Positions 19,278-28,489 of a stretch of 64,000 nt of DNA are shown here, piece after piece. Position numbers and translations under genes: made by a program. Origin of the DNA: Magnetococcus sp. PR-3 (GTDB lineage: Bacteria > Pseudomonadota > Magnetococcia > Magnetococcales > Magnetococcaceae); assembly GCF_036689865.1 (NCBI RefSeq), contig NZ_JBAHUQ010000001.1, positions 248,001-312,000 of the forward strand. Reading direction: 5' to 3'. The notes beneath the pieces are model-generated. The model searched no databases and was not told the DNA's origin. It saw nothing but the letters and a program-made list of their open reading frames with translations. Within the stretch, counting starts at the first letter, position 1. The number at the start of each line of letters is the position of its first letter.

Positions 19278-19305
19278 TTGCATGTTTATGACTGGCGCAC
19301 ATTAT
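19278..19305 (+). promoter_or_regulatory. Possible sigma70-type promoter for the TPR/barrel gene
   Basis: TTGCAT (19278-19283), a 16-bp spacer and CATTAT (19300-19305), about 45 nt before the ATG at 19352. The match is only moderate. Confidence 0.3.
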
Positions 19306-19351
19306 GCACATTCATTCCTAATCCTAACTGGATATGAAATGAAATGCGTCC

Positions 19352-20695
19352 ATGTTGATCAGACATAAAACCTTAACTAGCTGTGGTAACAGAGGTATAT
19401 TCTTACATCTGTTATGTGCCATATGTTGTGCCTGCTTTTTGGCAGGGCATGCCTTGGCCGCCAAAACGGCAGAAAAGACCCCCTTACAGACCTTCCATAA
19501 ACTTGCTGCGCTCGAAGAGAAGCTGGCCGGGCAACCCAGTTATGATTATCTATTGGGTATTTCAGCCATTCGTGCGGGGCAAAATGCACATGCCATTATG
19601 GCTTTGGAACGTGTGGTACTCACCACACCTGACCACGCTGAAGCCAAACTTGCTTTAGCCAGTGCCTATATGAACAGCGGCGATCTTGACCGTTTAAAAG
19701 AGATGCTCTCAGCCATAGATCCCAGCCTGCTCTCCCCCACAGCGCGGAGTACCTGGGAGCAACTCATGCAGCAATTGACACTGCTTACCGCGCTAAAGAA
19801 TCAAAAAAACCATGTAAAATCATGGCGGGGCACGCTTCGTCTGAGCGGCGGATATGACGACAACATCACCGGTGGTGTGGAAGAGGAGATCCTTACCCCT
19901 CTGTGGTGGCTGGCTGAAAAAGATAAACAACCGTTACGCCAGCATGAAGATCTCTTCTCTCAAGTACGGGGCACCCTACAGTACCGACACACGCTTGGCT
20001 CAGGCTTTACGGCCATGGCCAATGGCAGCGTGGATCTCTCCTTCCCTACTGGAGAGCCCCAGGAACGTCAGGCACGGCTTAAAATGGGGGGGGCATTAAG
20101 CTGGCGCAAAGGTATGGACCGCCTGGTCACCAACCTCTCCTGGCGCAGCACTTATCAGCATGAAGAGAAACCCTACTACCAACCTTCGGCCTTGCTACAG
20201 TGGCAACATGTGTGGAATCGCCAACGTCTGAGCGCCCTATTTGGACAGTTTACCGCGACCCTTTACCCCTATGACCACACACAGGATAGCTACCAGTGGT
20301 TGGCAGGGGGCCAGCACCGCGAAAGCCTTAGCTGGCCCAAACCAAAGAGCCGCTTGAGCGTTGGGGGACATGTCGGAATTTTACGGCCCAAGTCTGTCAG
20401 CCAAATTGGTAGCCGTCATCATATGGCTGGCCTTTCACTCTCCGGTGAAATACCTGTAAAAAAAGATCTCTGGCTGTTTGTGCGCCATAGCCTGGAACGC
20501 CGCAACTATGAAGCCGACAGCAGTGGTGATGTCCGACATGACACCCGTATGGATGTCAGTGGCGGTTTGCTGTGGCGCTTAGATAAAAGTCGTGACGTTA
20601 CCCTGCGTCTGGATAGAAACCGCAACCGTTCAACCGAAAACACAGAGAATACCACCCGCCATGTCTTGGGTCTCTCCATGCAGTGGCGGTTTTAA
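19352..20695 (+). CDS. TPR / outer-membrane beta-barrel protein
   Basis: 447-residue exported protein. The signal peptide is about residues 1-36 (LHLLCAICCACFLAG core, AxA site). One or two TPR-like helical repeats follow (about 45-130, YLLGISAIRAGQNAHAIMAL). From about residue 155 the chain shows alternating amphipathic beta strands rich in Trp, Arg and Gly. It ends in the strand MQWRF, whose terminal Phe is the BAM recognition signature of outer-membrane proteins. The TPR-plus-barrel layout resembles surface lipoprotein assembly modifier (Slam-like) and DUF560-type proteins, but I cannot assign the substrate. The gene is divergent from the FecR-repeat gene, and a cupin gene follows 12 bp later. 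Confidence 0.75.
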   Translation: MLIRHKTLTSCGNRGIFLHLLCAICCACFLAGHALAAKTAEKTPLQTFHKLAALEEKLAGQPSYDYLLGISAIRAGQNAHAIMALERVVLTTPDHAEAKLALASAYMNSGDLDRLKEMLSAIDPSLLSPTARSTWEQLMQQLTLLTALKNQKNHVKSWRGTLRLSGGYDDNITGGVEEEILTPLWWLAEKDKQPLRQHEDLFSQVRGTLQYRHTLGSGFTAMANGSVDLSFPTGEPQERQARLKMGGALSWRKGMDRLVTNLSWRSTYQHEEKPYYQPSALLQWQHVWNRQRLSALFGQFTATLYPYDHTQDSYQWLAGGQHRESLSWPKPKSRLSVGGHVGILRPKSVSQIGSRHHMAGLSLSGEIPVKKDLWLFVRHSLERRNYEADSSGDVRHDTRMDVSGGLLWRLDKSRDVTLRLDRNRNRSTENTENTTRHVLGLSMQWRF

Positions 20696-20707
20696 AAGGA
20701 GCAGGTG

Positions 20708-21076
20708 ATGAAAACCACCTCAACCTATTGGAACACACTGGCCCAGAGCAACCAACACCTGTGGCAGGAGATTCCCGGTAGCCAGGGGCACTTACGCCAA
20801 CTCACGGTGGCAGAAGATCCCATAACGGGGGATTATACCCGCTTAACCTGGTTCAAAGCTGGCTATGAGACCAGCTTGTACGGGTGTAAAAGCCATGCTT
20901 ACCCCGAAGAGATCTTTATCATTGCTGGGCGCCTTTATGACCACGCCTTTGATCAATGGTTAGAGACTGGCCATTACGCCAGCCGGCCACCTGGGGAAAA
21001 ACATGGGCCATTTAAAGCAGAAGGAGATGTCTTGGTATTGGAGATCTCCTTCCCCAGCCAAGCCATATCAGAATAA
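20708..21076 (+). CDS. ChrR-like cupin domain protein
   Basis: 122-residue single-domain cupin. AAGGAG lies 6 nt before the ATG at 20708, so this start is preferred over the GTG one codon earlier. The cupin motifs are visible as SHAYPEEIFIIAGRLYD and ASRPPGEKHGPF, giving His/Glu metal ligands. It resembles the C-terminal domain of ChrR anti-sigma factors and small metal-binding cupins, but has no anti-sigma zinc domain. It probably shares a transcript with the upstream barrel gene. The substrate is unknown. Confidence 0.75.
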   Translation: MKTTSTYWNTLAQSNQHLWQEIPGSQGHLRQLTVAEDPITGDYTRLTWFKAGYETSLYGCKSHAYPEEIFIIAGRLYDHAFDQWLETGHYASRPPGEKHGPFKAEGDVLVLEISFPSQAISE

Positions 21077-21251
21077 GCCGACATCCCCTTGCCTCTTCCA
21101 TTTTAGCTGGTCATAAACCTGACGAATTCCAGTGTGATCGGATCATCATGGATCTTACCCACCCGACATAAATCCCTTTAGCCCGTGGCATTTTGTATGC
21201 TCAAAATCTGCCTAAATTTCTGTTAAGGGGGGTCCCATCGACCACATCCTC

Positions 21252-22601
21252 TTAAAAAAACCGTAACCACACATAGATATGGGCCACAGCTACGCTGAAA
21301 ACCATAAAGGGAAGACCGATTAACAGGAACTTACCAAAGCTAATCGGGGTTCCTGACCGCTCTGCCATGCCCGCCACCATCACGTTGGCGGCGGCACCAA
21401 TCAGTGATCCATTGCCGCCGAGGCAAGCCCCCAACGCCAATGACCACCAGATAGGTTTAATCACCTCTGCGCCACCGATAGAGCTCTCCATCGACTCCAC
21501 CAGTGGTATCATGGTGGCCACAAAAGGAATGTTATCAATAGCAGCTGACACACCGGCAGAGAGCCAAAGTGTGGTTAAGGCCGTGTTCATGGGGTCTCCC
21601 CCGGTCAAGGCCATCAACTTATCGGCTAACAACGCCAAAAGCCCACTATGTTCCACGCCATAAACAACAATAAAGAGCCCCATGAAGAAGAAAATAGCAT
21701 TTCACTCGACCTCTTCCAGGGCAACCCGAACCTGTTCAGCCTGGCCGCGATGGTCCTGACCAATACTGATAATAAACAGCAACAACGCCGCCCCAAACAT
21801 GGCTGTGGTACCGGGTCGGATATGGTAGTGCTCACCCATAATAAACCCCAAAATCACCAACAACAGCACCCCTAAGGATTGCTTCATCAAGGGCACATCA
21901 ACAATGGAGCTGCGTTCATCAAAGTTCATCACCCGTTGCCGTAGTTCTGGGGAGCTTTGTAAATGGCGCCCCCAAATAAAATGGCCCATGATCAAAAACA
22001 GCAGCAGAATGACAAAAGCAACTGGCCCCAGATTCATGAGAAAGTCATTAAAACTGTACCCCGTCGCCGAGCCAATAAGGATATTGGGAGGATCACCTAT
22101 CAAGGTGGCCGTTCCACCTACATTAGAGGCGATAATTTGGGTAAAAAGAAAAGGATAAGGGCTAACCTTAAGCTTATCTGCAATGAGTAAAGCGACCGGC
22201 ACCACCAGCAGTACCGTGGTTAAGTTATCTAAAAAGGCCGAAAAAACAGCCGTAACGGCAGAGAGCATAAGTAGAATGCCACCTGGGTGGGCATGAACTT
22301 TTTTAGCCGACCAAATGGCCACAAACTCAAAAACCCCCGTGCGCCGCGTAATGGAGACAATGATCATCATACCGGTCAACAGAGCAATGGTATTAAAATC
22401 AATACCCTGAAAGGCCTGATCCTGGTTAATCACCCCAGAGACAATCATCACCCCTGCTCCCAGCAGGGCGACCACAGTACGATGAAATTTTTCACTCAAC
22501 AGCACAGCATAGGTCAGGGCTAAAATAAGGGCGGAGAGATAAAACGGATCCAAGCCAAAGATCACCGTATTGTGTACGGCTTGGTCTGTCGCACTCATCA
22601 T
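21252..22601 (-). pseudogene. ArsB/P-type ion transporter interrupted by an in-frame TGA
   Basis: One open reading frame of about 450 codons is split by a single TGA at 21704-21702. The upstream part (22601-21702, 299 aa) has the family hallmarks FLDNLTTVLLVVP and GGTATLIGDPPNI. The downstream part continues in the same frame with NAIFFFMGLFIVVYG and GNGSLIGAAANVM. Relatives of the ArsB/P/SLC13-like transporter superfamily read EWxxxFFFxGLF here, so the stop replaces a Trp codon (TGG to TGA). Combined length (about 448 aa) and membrane topology (about 11-12 segments) are normal, and no other damage is seen. The first ATG overlaps the stop of the CBS gene (ATGA). It may be a recent nonsense mutation, a sequencing error, or leaky readthrough. 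TGA is a genuine stop elsewhere here (CBS gene). The transported ion is unknown. Confidence 0.85.
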
Positions 22602-23104
22602 GCACCTCCCTGAGCATCCATGCCCCCCTTCTCAACCCGGTCACTCCAGGCCTCTTCATCCCGCAGGATTGCAAGAATGGTAAAAAAAGAGATTGCCCCC
22701 AACAGTTTACGGGTCTCTTTTTCCACCACAGGCACCACAAACTGGCTACCAGACAACGTTTTATAGACTTCAACCAGGGCTGTATCGGGATAGACCACAT
22801 CGGCATGACAATCCATGATCTCACCAATGGTGGTTTGGCCAAGATCCTCTAACCGTTCTAAAAGCTCTTCACGGGATTCCCGCAAATAACTCATACGGTC
22901 CAACCCACGCACCATGGTCAGGTGCTTGGGCAACAGATGGTGCATGATCCGATCGCCACTAATGAGCCCGGCAAAACACTCATGCCGATCCACCACGGGT
23001 ACCAGCCCCATATGTTTTTCCATCATGAAATCGATTGCGGTAAGGGTCAGATCATCCACATAGAGCTTGCTGCGTATGGGACGCATAATCGAGCCGCAGT
23101 CCAT
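22598..23104 (-). CDS. CBS-domain pair protein
   Basis: 168-residue protein with two CBS domains. The first (about 1-60) has IMRPIRSKLYVDD and GLVPVVDRHECFAGLISGDRI; the second (about 90-150) has IGEIMDCHADVVYPD and QFVVPVVEKETRKLLGAISF. Such pairs bind adenine nucleotides and gate transporters or enzymes. Its stop overlaps the start codon of the ArsB/P-type transporter by 4 bp, so the two are translationally coupled and the CBS protein is probably that transporter's regulator. No other domain is present. Confidence 0.88.
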   Translation of the reverse strand: MDCGSIMRPIRSKLYVDDLTLTAIDFMMEKHMGLVPVVDRHECFAGLISGDRIMHHLLPKHLTMVRGLDRMSYLRESREELLERLEDLGQTTIGEIMDCHADVVYPDTALVEVYKTLSGSQFVVPVVEKETRKLLGAISFFTILAILRDEEAWSDRVEKGGMDAQGGA

Positions 23105-23497
23105 AAATGCCTCCTTAATGGGTGGCTTTTATGCCTTACGTTTCCCGGGCCCATTCGTGGCCCCGGTCCGGGAGACTACGGTGGGGGAAAGATCTCCAGG
23201 GTTGGGCCTAAGACCCATCGGATATCTCGTGCTTATCATACCATAAATCACCACACGTAAGGTTTGCTATTTCCCCCCTTCAACCCCTGCAAACCAGTGT
23301 GTGCCATAAACCAAAAACAGTGGGGTATAACCCAAGCTCTATTGGGCAACCCTTACTCTACGCACACATAACCTGGTAACCTTTCATCCATAGACTTCAC
23401 TTAGATAAATCGACCTTCACTACCGAACCAAGTCTCGAGAGATTCAAAGAGGGGGCAGAGATGACATCTCCCTTCTAACCCTAGCCTGGGCCTCTCT
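23105..23497. other. Non-coding stretch between divergent genes
   Basis: About 390 bp between the CBS gene and the vWA lipoprotein gene. No reading frame of substance is seen. It must hold the leftward promoter of the CBS/transporter pair, which was not located. The rightward promoter is listed separately. Confidence 0.5.
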
Positions 23498-23527
23498 TTG
23501 ACGATACGAGCACGCGCTTTTTATAAT
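23498..23527 (+). promoter_or_regulatory. Sigma70-type promoter of the vWA lipoprotein gene
   Basis: TTGACG at 23498-23503 and a perfect TATAAT at 23522-23527 are separated by 18 bp. Transcription would start near 23534, leaving a leader of about 50 nt before the preferred GTG start at 23584. Confidence 0.75.
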
Positions 23528-23583
23528 GCGGGTATCTTTGAAGTTATTTTTTACGCTTGATGGAAGAAAGTCAGGAGCCCTCT

Positions 23584-25251
23584 GTGCCAACACCCTTTAA
23601 TGTACGTTCCCTGTTATCCCATATCGGTGCATTGCTGTTAACCACACTGGTTGTACAGGGGTGTGGATCCATGCCCGCCAAACATGTAGAACATGAGCAA
23701 CAGGCGCTTTATCAGGCAAAGACCCAAGCCCGCCTCATGCAGGCCAAACGCATGAAAGCACCCCCCCGCCCTTCTGCATCCATGCACGCCATAGCGTCAC
23801 CACTAAAGCGTACAGACAACAGCCAAGAACAGTATGAGAGCACCCCCACCAACCCCATTAAGCAGGTGGTGAACGATCCGGTTTCAACCTTTAGTGTGGA
23901 TGTTGACAGCGCCTCTTATACCAATATCCGGCGCATGCTTAGACGAGGGCAACAGGTTCCAGCCCAAGCGGTAAGGGTTGAAGAGATCGTTAACTATTTT
24001 TCATACAACGACCCTGTACCCCAGAGCCCTGAAATTCCACTGGCTATTCAGGCGCAGAGCATGCCAACCCCATGGAACCCCCATACCCGCCTCATGCGTA
24101 TTGGTATTCAAGGTTACGAATTACCGATTGCAGATCGTCCCACTGCTAACTTGGTTTTTTTGTTGGATATTTCTGGCTCTATGGGGGCACAAAACAAGTT
24201 GGAGCTGGTTAAAAAATCCTTCCGCTACCTTGTTCAACACCTGCGCACGGAAGATCGTGTCTCTATTGTCACCTACTCGGATGAGACAAGCATTGCCCTG
24301 CCCCCAACAGCCGGTCATAAGCGTACCGAAATTATGCAGGTGGTCAATCAGCTCCAGGCGGACGGATCAACCAATGGCAGTGCCGGTTTACGCATGGCGT
24401 ACGATCTGGCCCGAGAGCACTTTAAAGCCGATCAACTCAACCGTATTCTACTGGCCACAGACGGTGACTTTAACTTTGGCCAGACCAACCATGAAACCCT
24501 GGAACAACAGGTGGCACGGGAACGTAAAAGCGGCATTTATCTCTCTGTATTGGGCTATGGTGAGGGAAACTTGAACGATGCTCTTATGCAGAAACTTGCC
24601 CAGGCCGGTAACGGTATTGCCTACTATGTAGACTCACTCCTCGAGGCCAATAAGATCTTCTCACAACAGCTTTTCAGCACGCTGTTCCCCATTGCCAACG
24701 ATGTAAAAATTCAGGTGGAGTTCAACCCGGCCCATGTGGCGGAATACCGTTTAATTGGCTATGAAACCCGCATGCTTAAACGGGAGGATTTTACCAATGA
24801 TCAAGTTGATGCTGGTGAAATTGGCAGTGGCCACTCTGTGACGGCGCTCTATGAATACGCGCCGATTGGCCAAAGTTTTCAGCACGTTTATCCCCTTCGC
24901 TATGCCACGCAAAAAACCGCTAAAACCCGTAAGGCACAGGCAACCCCCCAAGAAGTTCGACATGAAACCGCCTTTATCCGCGTACGTTATAAACGCCCCG
25001 GACACACGGAAAGTCAGGAGCTGACACGCGCCGTAACCATGCAAGATCACCACACTACGGTGGAAGGAGCGCCAGAAGATCTTCGCTTTGCGGCAGCCGT
25101 CGCGGGTTTTGCCCAACGCCTAAAAGATAGCCCACATCTAAAAAACTATGACTATGCGCCCATCACCAAGCTGCTGCGTCATGCCCGGGGGGCGGACCCC
25201 TTTGGTTACCGTTCAGAGCTGTTGCAACTGATCCCTCTGGCCAACAAATAA
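23584..25251 (+). CDS. vWA-domain lipoprotein (YfbK family)
   Basis: 555-residue lipoprotein. I prefer the GTG at 23584, which has AGGAG 6 nt upstream and gives a standard signal peptide. The ATG at 23560 would add an acidic N terminus. The lipobox is VVQGC, giving a lipidated Cys near residue 27. A YfbK-type N-terminal domain (PVSTFSVDVDSASYTNIRRML, about 95-160) precedes the von Willebrand A domain (about 180-360). That domain has an intact MIDAS motif DISGSMG and the further metal residues in DGSTNGSAG and ATDGDFNFG. A C-terminal YfbK/DUF3520 domain covers about 370-550. Proteins of this type sit in the outer or inner membrane and bind partners through the metal site; the partner is unknown. 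It is monocistronic, with its own promoter and a downstream hairpin. Confidence 0.88.
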   Translation: MPTPFNVRSLLSHIGALLLTTLVVQGCGSMPAKHVEHEQQALYQAKTQARLMQAKRMKAPPRPSASMHAIASPLKRTDNSQEQYESTPTNPIKQVVNDPVSTFSVDVDSASYTNIRRMLRRGQQVPAQAVRVEEIVNYFSYNDPVPQSPEIPLAIQAQSMPTPWNPHTRLMRIGIQGYELPIADRPTANLVFLLDISGSMGAQNKLELVKKSFRYLVQHLRTEDRVSIVTYSDETSIALPPTAGHKRTEIMQVVNQLQADGSTNGSAGLRMAYDLAREHFKADQLNRILLATDGDFNFGQTNHETLEQQVARERKSGIYLSVLGYGEGNLNDALMQKLAQAGNGIAYYVDSLLEANKIFSQQLFSTLFPIANDVKIQVEFNPAHVAEYRLIGYETRMLKREDFTNDQVDAGEIGSGHSVTALYEYAPIGQSFQHVYPLRYATQKTAKTRKAQATPQEVRHETAFIRVRYKRPGHTESQELTRAVTMQDHHTTVEGAPEDLRFAAAVAGFAQRLKDSPHLKNYDYAPITKLLRHARGADPFGYRSELLQLIPLANK

Positions 25252-25260
25252 TCCATCATG

Positions 25261-25326
25261 CTTCATCTACCCTTAAGCCCCCCTCTTTTTTCCGTATGAA
25301 GGGGGGAGCTTGGGGGCTTAATGAAG
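25261..25326 (+). terminator. Long hairpin after the vWA lipoprotein gene
   Basis: TTAAGCCCCC (25273-25282) pairs with GGGGGCTTAA (25312-25321), and flanking CTTCAT/ATGAAG extend the stem across a bulge. Internal CCCCCC and GGGGGG runs can pair as well. It starts 9 nt after the stop codon and is probably the transcript end, although no T-run follows. Confidence 0.55.
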
Positions 25327-25648
25327 CCTAAAGAGACGCAACATCTCTAGCACTTGGCTTGCATAGCCGGTTATGCCCCCCCAAAAAAAAACGATTAATC
25401 TTTATTGCCCTAAAACAGAGACAAAATCGCTTGAGAAAAAGCTTCCACACCTAACCGACCCTTCACCTATGGAAATGGCACGTGAACAGAGGTGACGTTA
25501 GGGAGGGGACAGACCTGTATGACGGAATTGGCCACAAGGCCTACACCCCAAGCTGGCCACCCCCTAAAAAAACCGAACCGTATTAGGTTACCGAGGGGGT
25601 TTACCACCCATGTACGCCCAAGATCAGCCATTTTTCAGGGCGTATGAC
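25327..25648. other. Non-coding stretch, no gene recognised
   Basis: About 320 bp between two convergent transcript ends. No gene or structured RNA is recognised. Confidence 0.5.
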
Positions 25649-25677
25649 AAAAAAAAAGAGGGAGCAGATGCTCCCTC
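25649..25677 (-). terminator. Rho-independent terminator of the por operon
   Basis: Read on the minus strand, GAGGGAGC-ATCT-GCTCCCTC is a perfect 8-bp hairpin followed at once by nine T residues. It lies 160 nt beyond the last por-operon gene. Between them, GGTCCG (25779-25784) and CGGACC (25795-25800) form a second, weaker hairpin. Confidence 0.85.
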
Positions 25678-25839
25678 AAGCCGTACGGTCAAGAGTCTAT
25701 GAAGAGAGATGCACATCCACCCCGTGACTGAATACAGGTGGGTATGCGTTGCAGCACGGAAAAACGCTGCATGTACACGGTCCGGATGGCTGTACGGACC
25801 ATGCATCTGGCGCATTCAGCTACGCCATATGCTTAAAGA

Positions 25840-27465
25840 CTACAGACCATCACGCTCCATCTTAATGGCCCCACAAGGACACTCGGCCGCACACAGGCCG
25901 CACCCTTTACAGTAGTCATACTTGAACTCAAAGCGCTTACCCGGCCCCAATTTGGTAATGGCATTGTCCGGGCAGCAGCCATAACAGTTGTCGCACTCAA
26001 AGCAGTTACCGCAACTCATACAACGGCGTGCTTCAAACAGTGCATTGGACTCGTCCAAATTGCCCAACACCTCTTCAAACCCTGACTGACGACGAATAGG
26101 ATCTAAGATCGGTTGAATGGTTTTAGGGGCATCCGCGTAGTACCAGCTGTTCATCATGGTGTGGTCTACCACCTCATGCTTGGCTGGGGCTTCAAAAACA
26201 GCACCGTTTAACCAGGCATCGATAGAACGGGCTGCTTTTTTTCCCTGACCAATGGCACTGGTCATATTGCGCGGAGAAGGCACCATATCACCCCCGGCAA
26301 AAATACCCTCTTCACCGGTCATCATCTGGCTACTTACCTGAACGGTATCTCGCACAATCTGGATCTTATCCATCCCCTCCAAACAGCAGTCGGTATCCAC
26401 CAGCTGCCCCACAGCCAGGATAATGGTATCCCCCTGCAGATCTTCCGTCTGACCTGTGGGGAATGGCTCACTAGAGGTGGTGACCATCTTCTCCAGTTTA
26501 AACGCACCATCCTTAATGCTTATCACGGTACGATCTGGGTGAATAAGAACCCCCTCCTCCCGCGCCTCTTTAACCTCAAACTTATGGGCGGGAAGACGCT
26601 CTTCCGACTCCCGAGCGATCACATGGACCTCAGCAGCCCCCATCCGTATCGCAGAACGGGCAACATCCATGGCCACGTTTCCACCGCCATAGACGATAAC
26701 ACGCTGCCCAAGGTTGGGTTTTTCACCTTGTTGTATGGCCCTCAACACATCGATGGCATTAAAGGCATCCACCGATCCATCTTGATGTACATCCAACTCA
26801 CGGGGGCGCTGGGCACCAATAGCCATAAAGACAGCATCGGCACCATATTGTGTTTTTGCCGCATGAAGATCATCCACACGCACACCCATATGAAAGGTTA
26901 CCCCCATCTCTTTGATGCGCGCGATATCCCCATCCAACGCCTTAAGCGGTAGACGGTAGCGTGGGATACCGTAGCGCATCATGCCACCGGGCTCTTCATT
27001 GGCGTCAACAACCACCGCCTTATGGCCCAAGCGGGTGAGGTGGTAGGCCGCAGACAACCCACCAGGTCCAGCACCAACAATCAAGATCGTTTTACCGCTG
27101 GCGGGTGCATCAACCTCCACCGTCCAGCCGTTATCCAGGGCTAGATCCCCTAAAAAACGTTCCACAGCATGAATACCAACCGCTTCATCCACATGGGCTC
27201 GATTACATGCCACTTCACAAGTGTGGTAACAGGCACGCCCCATAACGGCAGGCAGTGGGTTGTTCTTCATGATCTCCTGCCATGCCAGGTGGTAGTTGCC
27301 TTCCTCTGCATGGAACAGCCACTGCTGAATATTCTCCCCAGCTGGGCACGTATGATTACAAGGGGGCAAACGGTCCAAATACACCGGACGCTCGGTGCGC
27401 CAGGATCCTGTGTGATTGACCAAACTGGAGCCCACGTCCAGGGTAATAGCAAACGGCTTATTCAT
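25840..27465 (-). CDS. GltD-like FAD oxidoreductase fused to a 2[4Fe-4S] ferredoxin domain (Por-associated)
   Basis: 541-residue protein. The N-terminal part has the Cys-rich Fe-S region of glutamate-synthase small-subunit relatives (HTCPAGENIQQWL, ACYHTCEVACNRAHVDEAVG). The FAD motif VGAGPGGLSAAYHLT lies near residue 130, and the NAD(P)-binding motif VYGGGNVAMDVAR near 265. The final ~70 residues carry two [4Fe-4S] ferredoxin motifs, CMSCGNCFECDNC and CKGCGLCAAECPCGAI. The ATG overlaps the porB stop by 4 bp, so it is translationally coupled to the oxidoreductase subunits. It therefore probably replaces the small PorD ferredoxin subunit and links 2-oxoacid:ferredoxin chemistry to NAD(P)H. The direction of electron flow cannot be read from sequence. 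It is the last gene of the operon. Confidence 0.88.
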   Translation of the reverse strand: MNKPFAITLDVGSSLVNHTGSWRTERPVYLDRLPPCNHTCPAGENIQQWLFHAEEGNYHLAWQEIMKNNPLPAVMGRACYHTCEVACNRAHVDEAVGIHAVERFLGDLALDNGWTVEVDAPASGKTILIVGAGPGGLSAAYHLTRLGHKAVVVDANEEPGGMMRYGIPRYRLPLKALDGDIARIKEMGVTFHMGVRVDDLHAAKTQYGADAVFMAIGAQRPRELDVHQDGSVDAFNAIDVLRAIQQGEKPNLGQRVIVYGGGNVAMDVARSAIRMGAAEVHVIARESEERLPAHKFEVKEAREEGVLIHPDRTVISIKDGAFKLEKMVTTSSEPFPTGQTEDLQGDTIILAVGQLVDTDCCLEGMDKIQIVRDTVQVSSQMMTGEEGIFAGGDMVPSPRNMTSAIGQGKKAARSIDAWLNGAVFEAPAKHEVVDHTMMNSWYYADAPKTIQPILDPIRRQSGFEEVLGNLDESNALFEARRCMSCGNCFECDNCYGCCPDNAITKLGPGKRFEFKYDYCKGCGLCAAECPCGAIKMERDGL

Positions 27466-28478
27466 GAGCGGGCCTCCGGTTTTTTCAGCAATCCGTAGCG
27501 CTCAATGTTCTCATCGGCAATGGCTTGAATCGCCGCCACACGACGCTGATTATCTTCTGTTTTCTTAAGCAGATGGGCAAAACGCTTCTGCAATTTCATA
27601 TACTCGGTCACAGGTACCTGTTCACGAATCGGCACCCGACCGGTTACTTTGCCGTACTCCGCCTCAAACAGCGGAAAGAGCCCACATTTAATGGCCATTC
27701 GGGCTACATTAATGGTCTGTGCAGGCTCAGACCCCCAACCCAACGGGCATGGCACCAGAATATGGATATATTTGGCCCCACGAATGCTCATGGCCTTTTC
27801 GATCTTGGTCTCCAGATCATGCAGGGCCGCCACATTGGCTGTTGCGACATAGGGAATACGGTGGGCCATGGCAATTTCTGGTAAAAACTTACCCATACCA
27901 AATTCACTACCTGGCTCTTTACCCAACACTGGTGTCGTTGCGGTCCGTGCGGCAGGTGGTGTGGCGCTGGAGCGCTGCACACCGGTGTTCATATAGGCCT
28001 CATTGTCATAGCAGATGTAGAGCACATCATCATTACGCTCAAACATGCCAGAGAGAGGACCAAAACCGATGTCGGTCGTACCCCCATCCCCTCCTTGGGC
28101 AATCACCCTTACTTCAGACTTCCCTTTAACCTTCATGGCCGCTTGTACACCTGTGGCCACGGCCGCAGCATTACCAAACAGCGAGTGCAACCAAGGGATC
28201 TGCCAACTTGTTTCGGGATAAGGGGTGGTAAACACCTCTAAACACCCGGTGGCATTCACCGCCATCAGTTGGTTTTTAGAAGCCCGCATGGCGGCATCAA
28301 TGGCATAGCGCGCACCCAGTGCCTCACCACACCCCTGGCAGGCTCGGTGACCACAGGTTAACGCATTACTACGGTCCATACTGGCCTGTACCGAACGGTC
28401 CTTTTGGTTAACCAGACGGTTACCCACGGTGTAGGTGCCTTTTTGATAAAACTTTACCTTCTGTTGCTGTACTGACAT
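27462..28478 (-). CDS. porB: Pyruvate:ferredoxin oxidoreductase beta subunit
   Basis: 338-residue TPP-binding subunit. The N-terminal CGHRACQGCGEALG motif has cysteines that bind the proximal [4Fe-4S] cluster, with a further cysteine in VNATGCLEVF. The TPP/Mg motif is GGDGGTTDIGFGPLSG followed by CYDNEAYMNTGVQRS. The sequence is of the pyruvate (PorB) rather than the 2-oxoglutarate (KorB) type. It lies 11 bp after porA and overlaps the FAD/ferredoxin gene by 4 bp. The enzyme interconverts pyruvate plus CoA and acetyl-CoA plus CO2 with ferredoxin; in autotrophs it works as pyruvate synthase. Confidence 0.93.
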   Translation of the reverse strand: MSVQQQKVKFYQKGTYTVGNRLVNQKDRSVQASMDRSNALTCGHRACQGCGEALGARYAIDAAMRASKNQLMAVNATGCLEVFTTPYPETSWQIPWLHSLFGNAAAVATGVQAAMKVKGKSEVRVIAQGGDGGTTDIGFGPLSGMFERNDDVLYICYDNEAYMNTGVQRSSATPPAARTATTPVLGKEPGSEFGMGKFLPEIAMAHRIPYVATANVAALHDLETKIEKAMSIRGAKYIHILVPCPLGWGSEPAQTINVARMAIKCGLFPLFEAEYGKVTGRVPIREQVPVTEYMKLQKRFAHLLKKTEDNQRRVAAIQAIADENIERYGLLKKPEARS

Positions 28479-28489
28479 ATCACACCCCC

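Noticed and set aside
21252-21683. Independent 143-aa small membrane protein
   Set aside because: It is in frame with the upstream transporter fragment and completes its fold; the break is one stop codon, so it is the C-terminal part of one gene.
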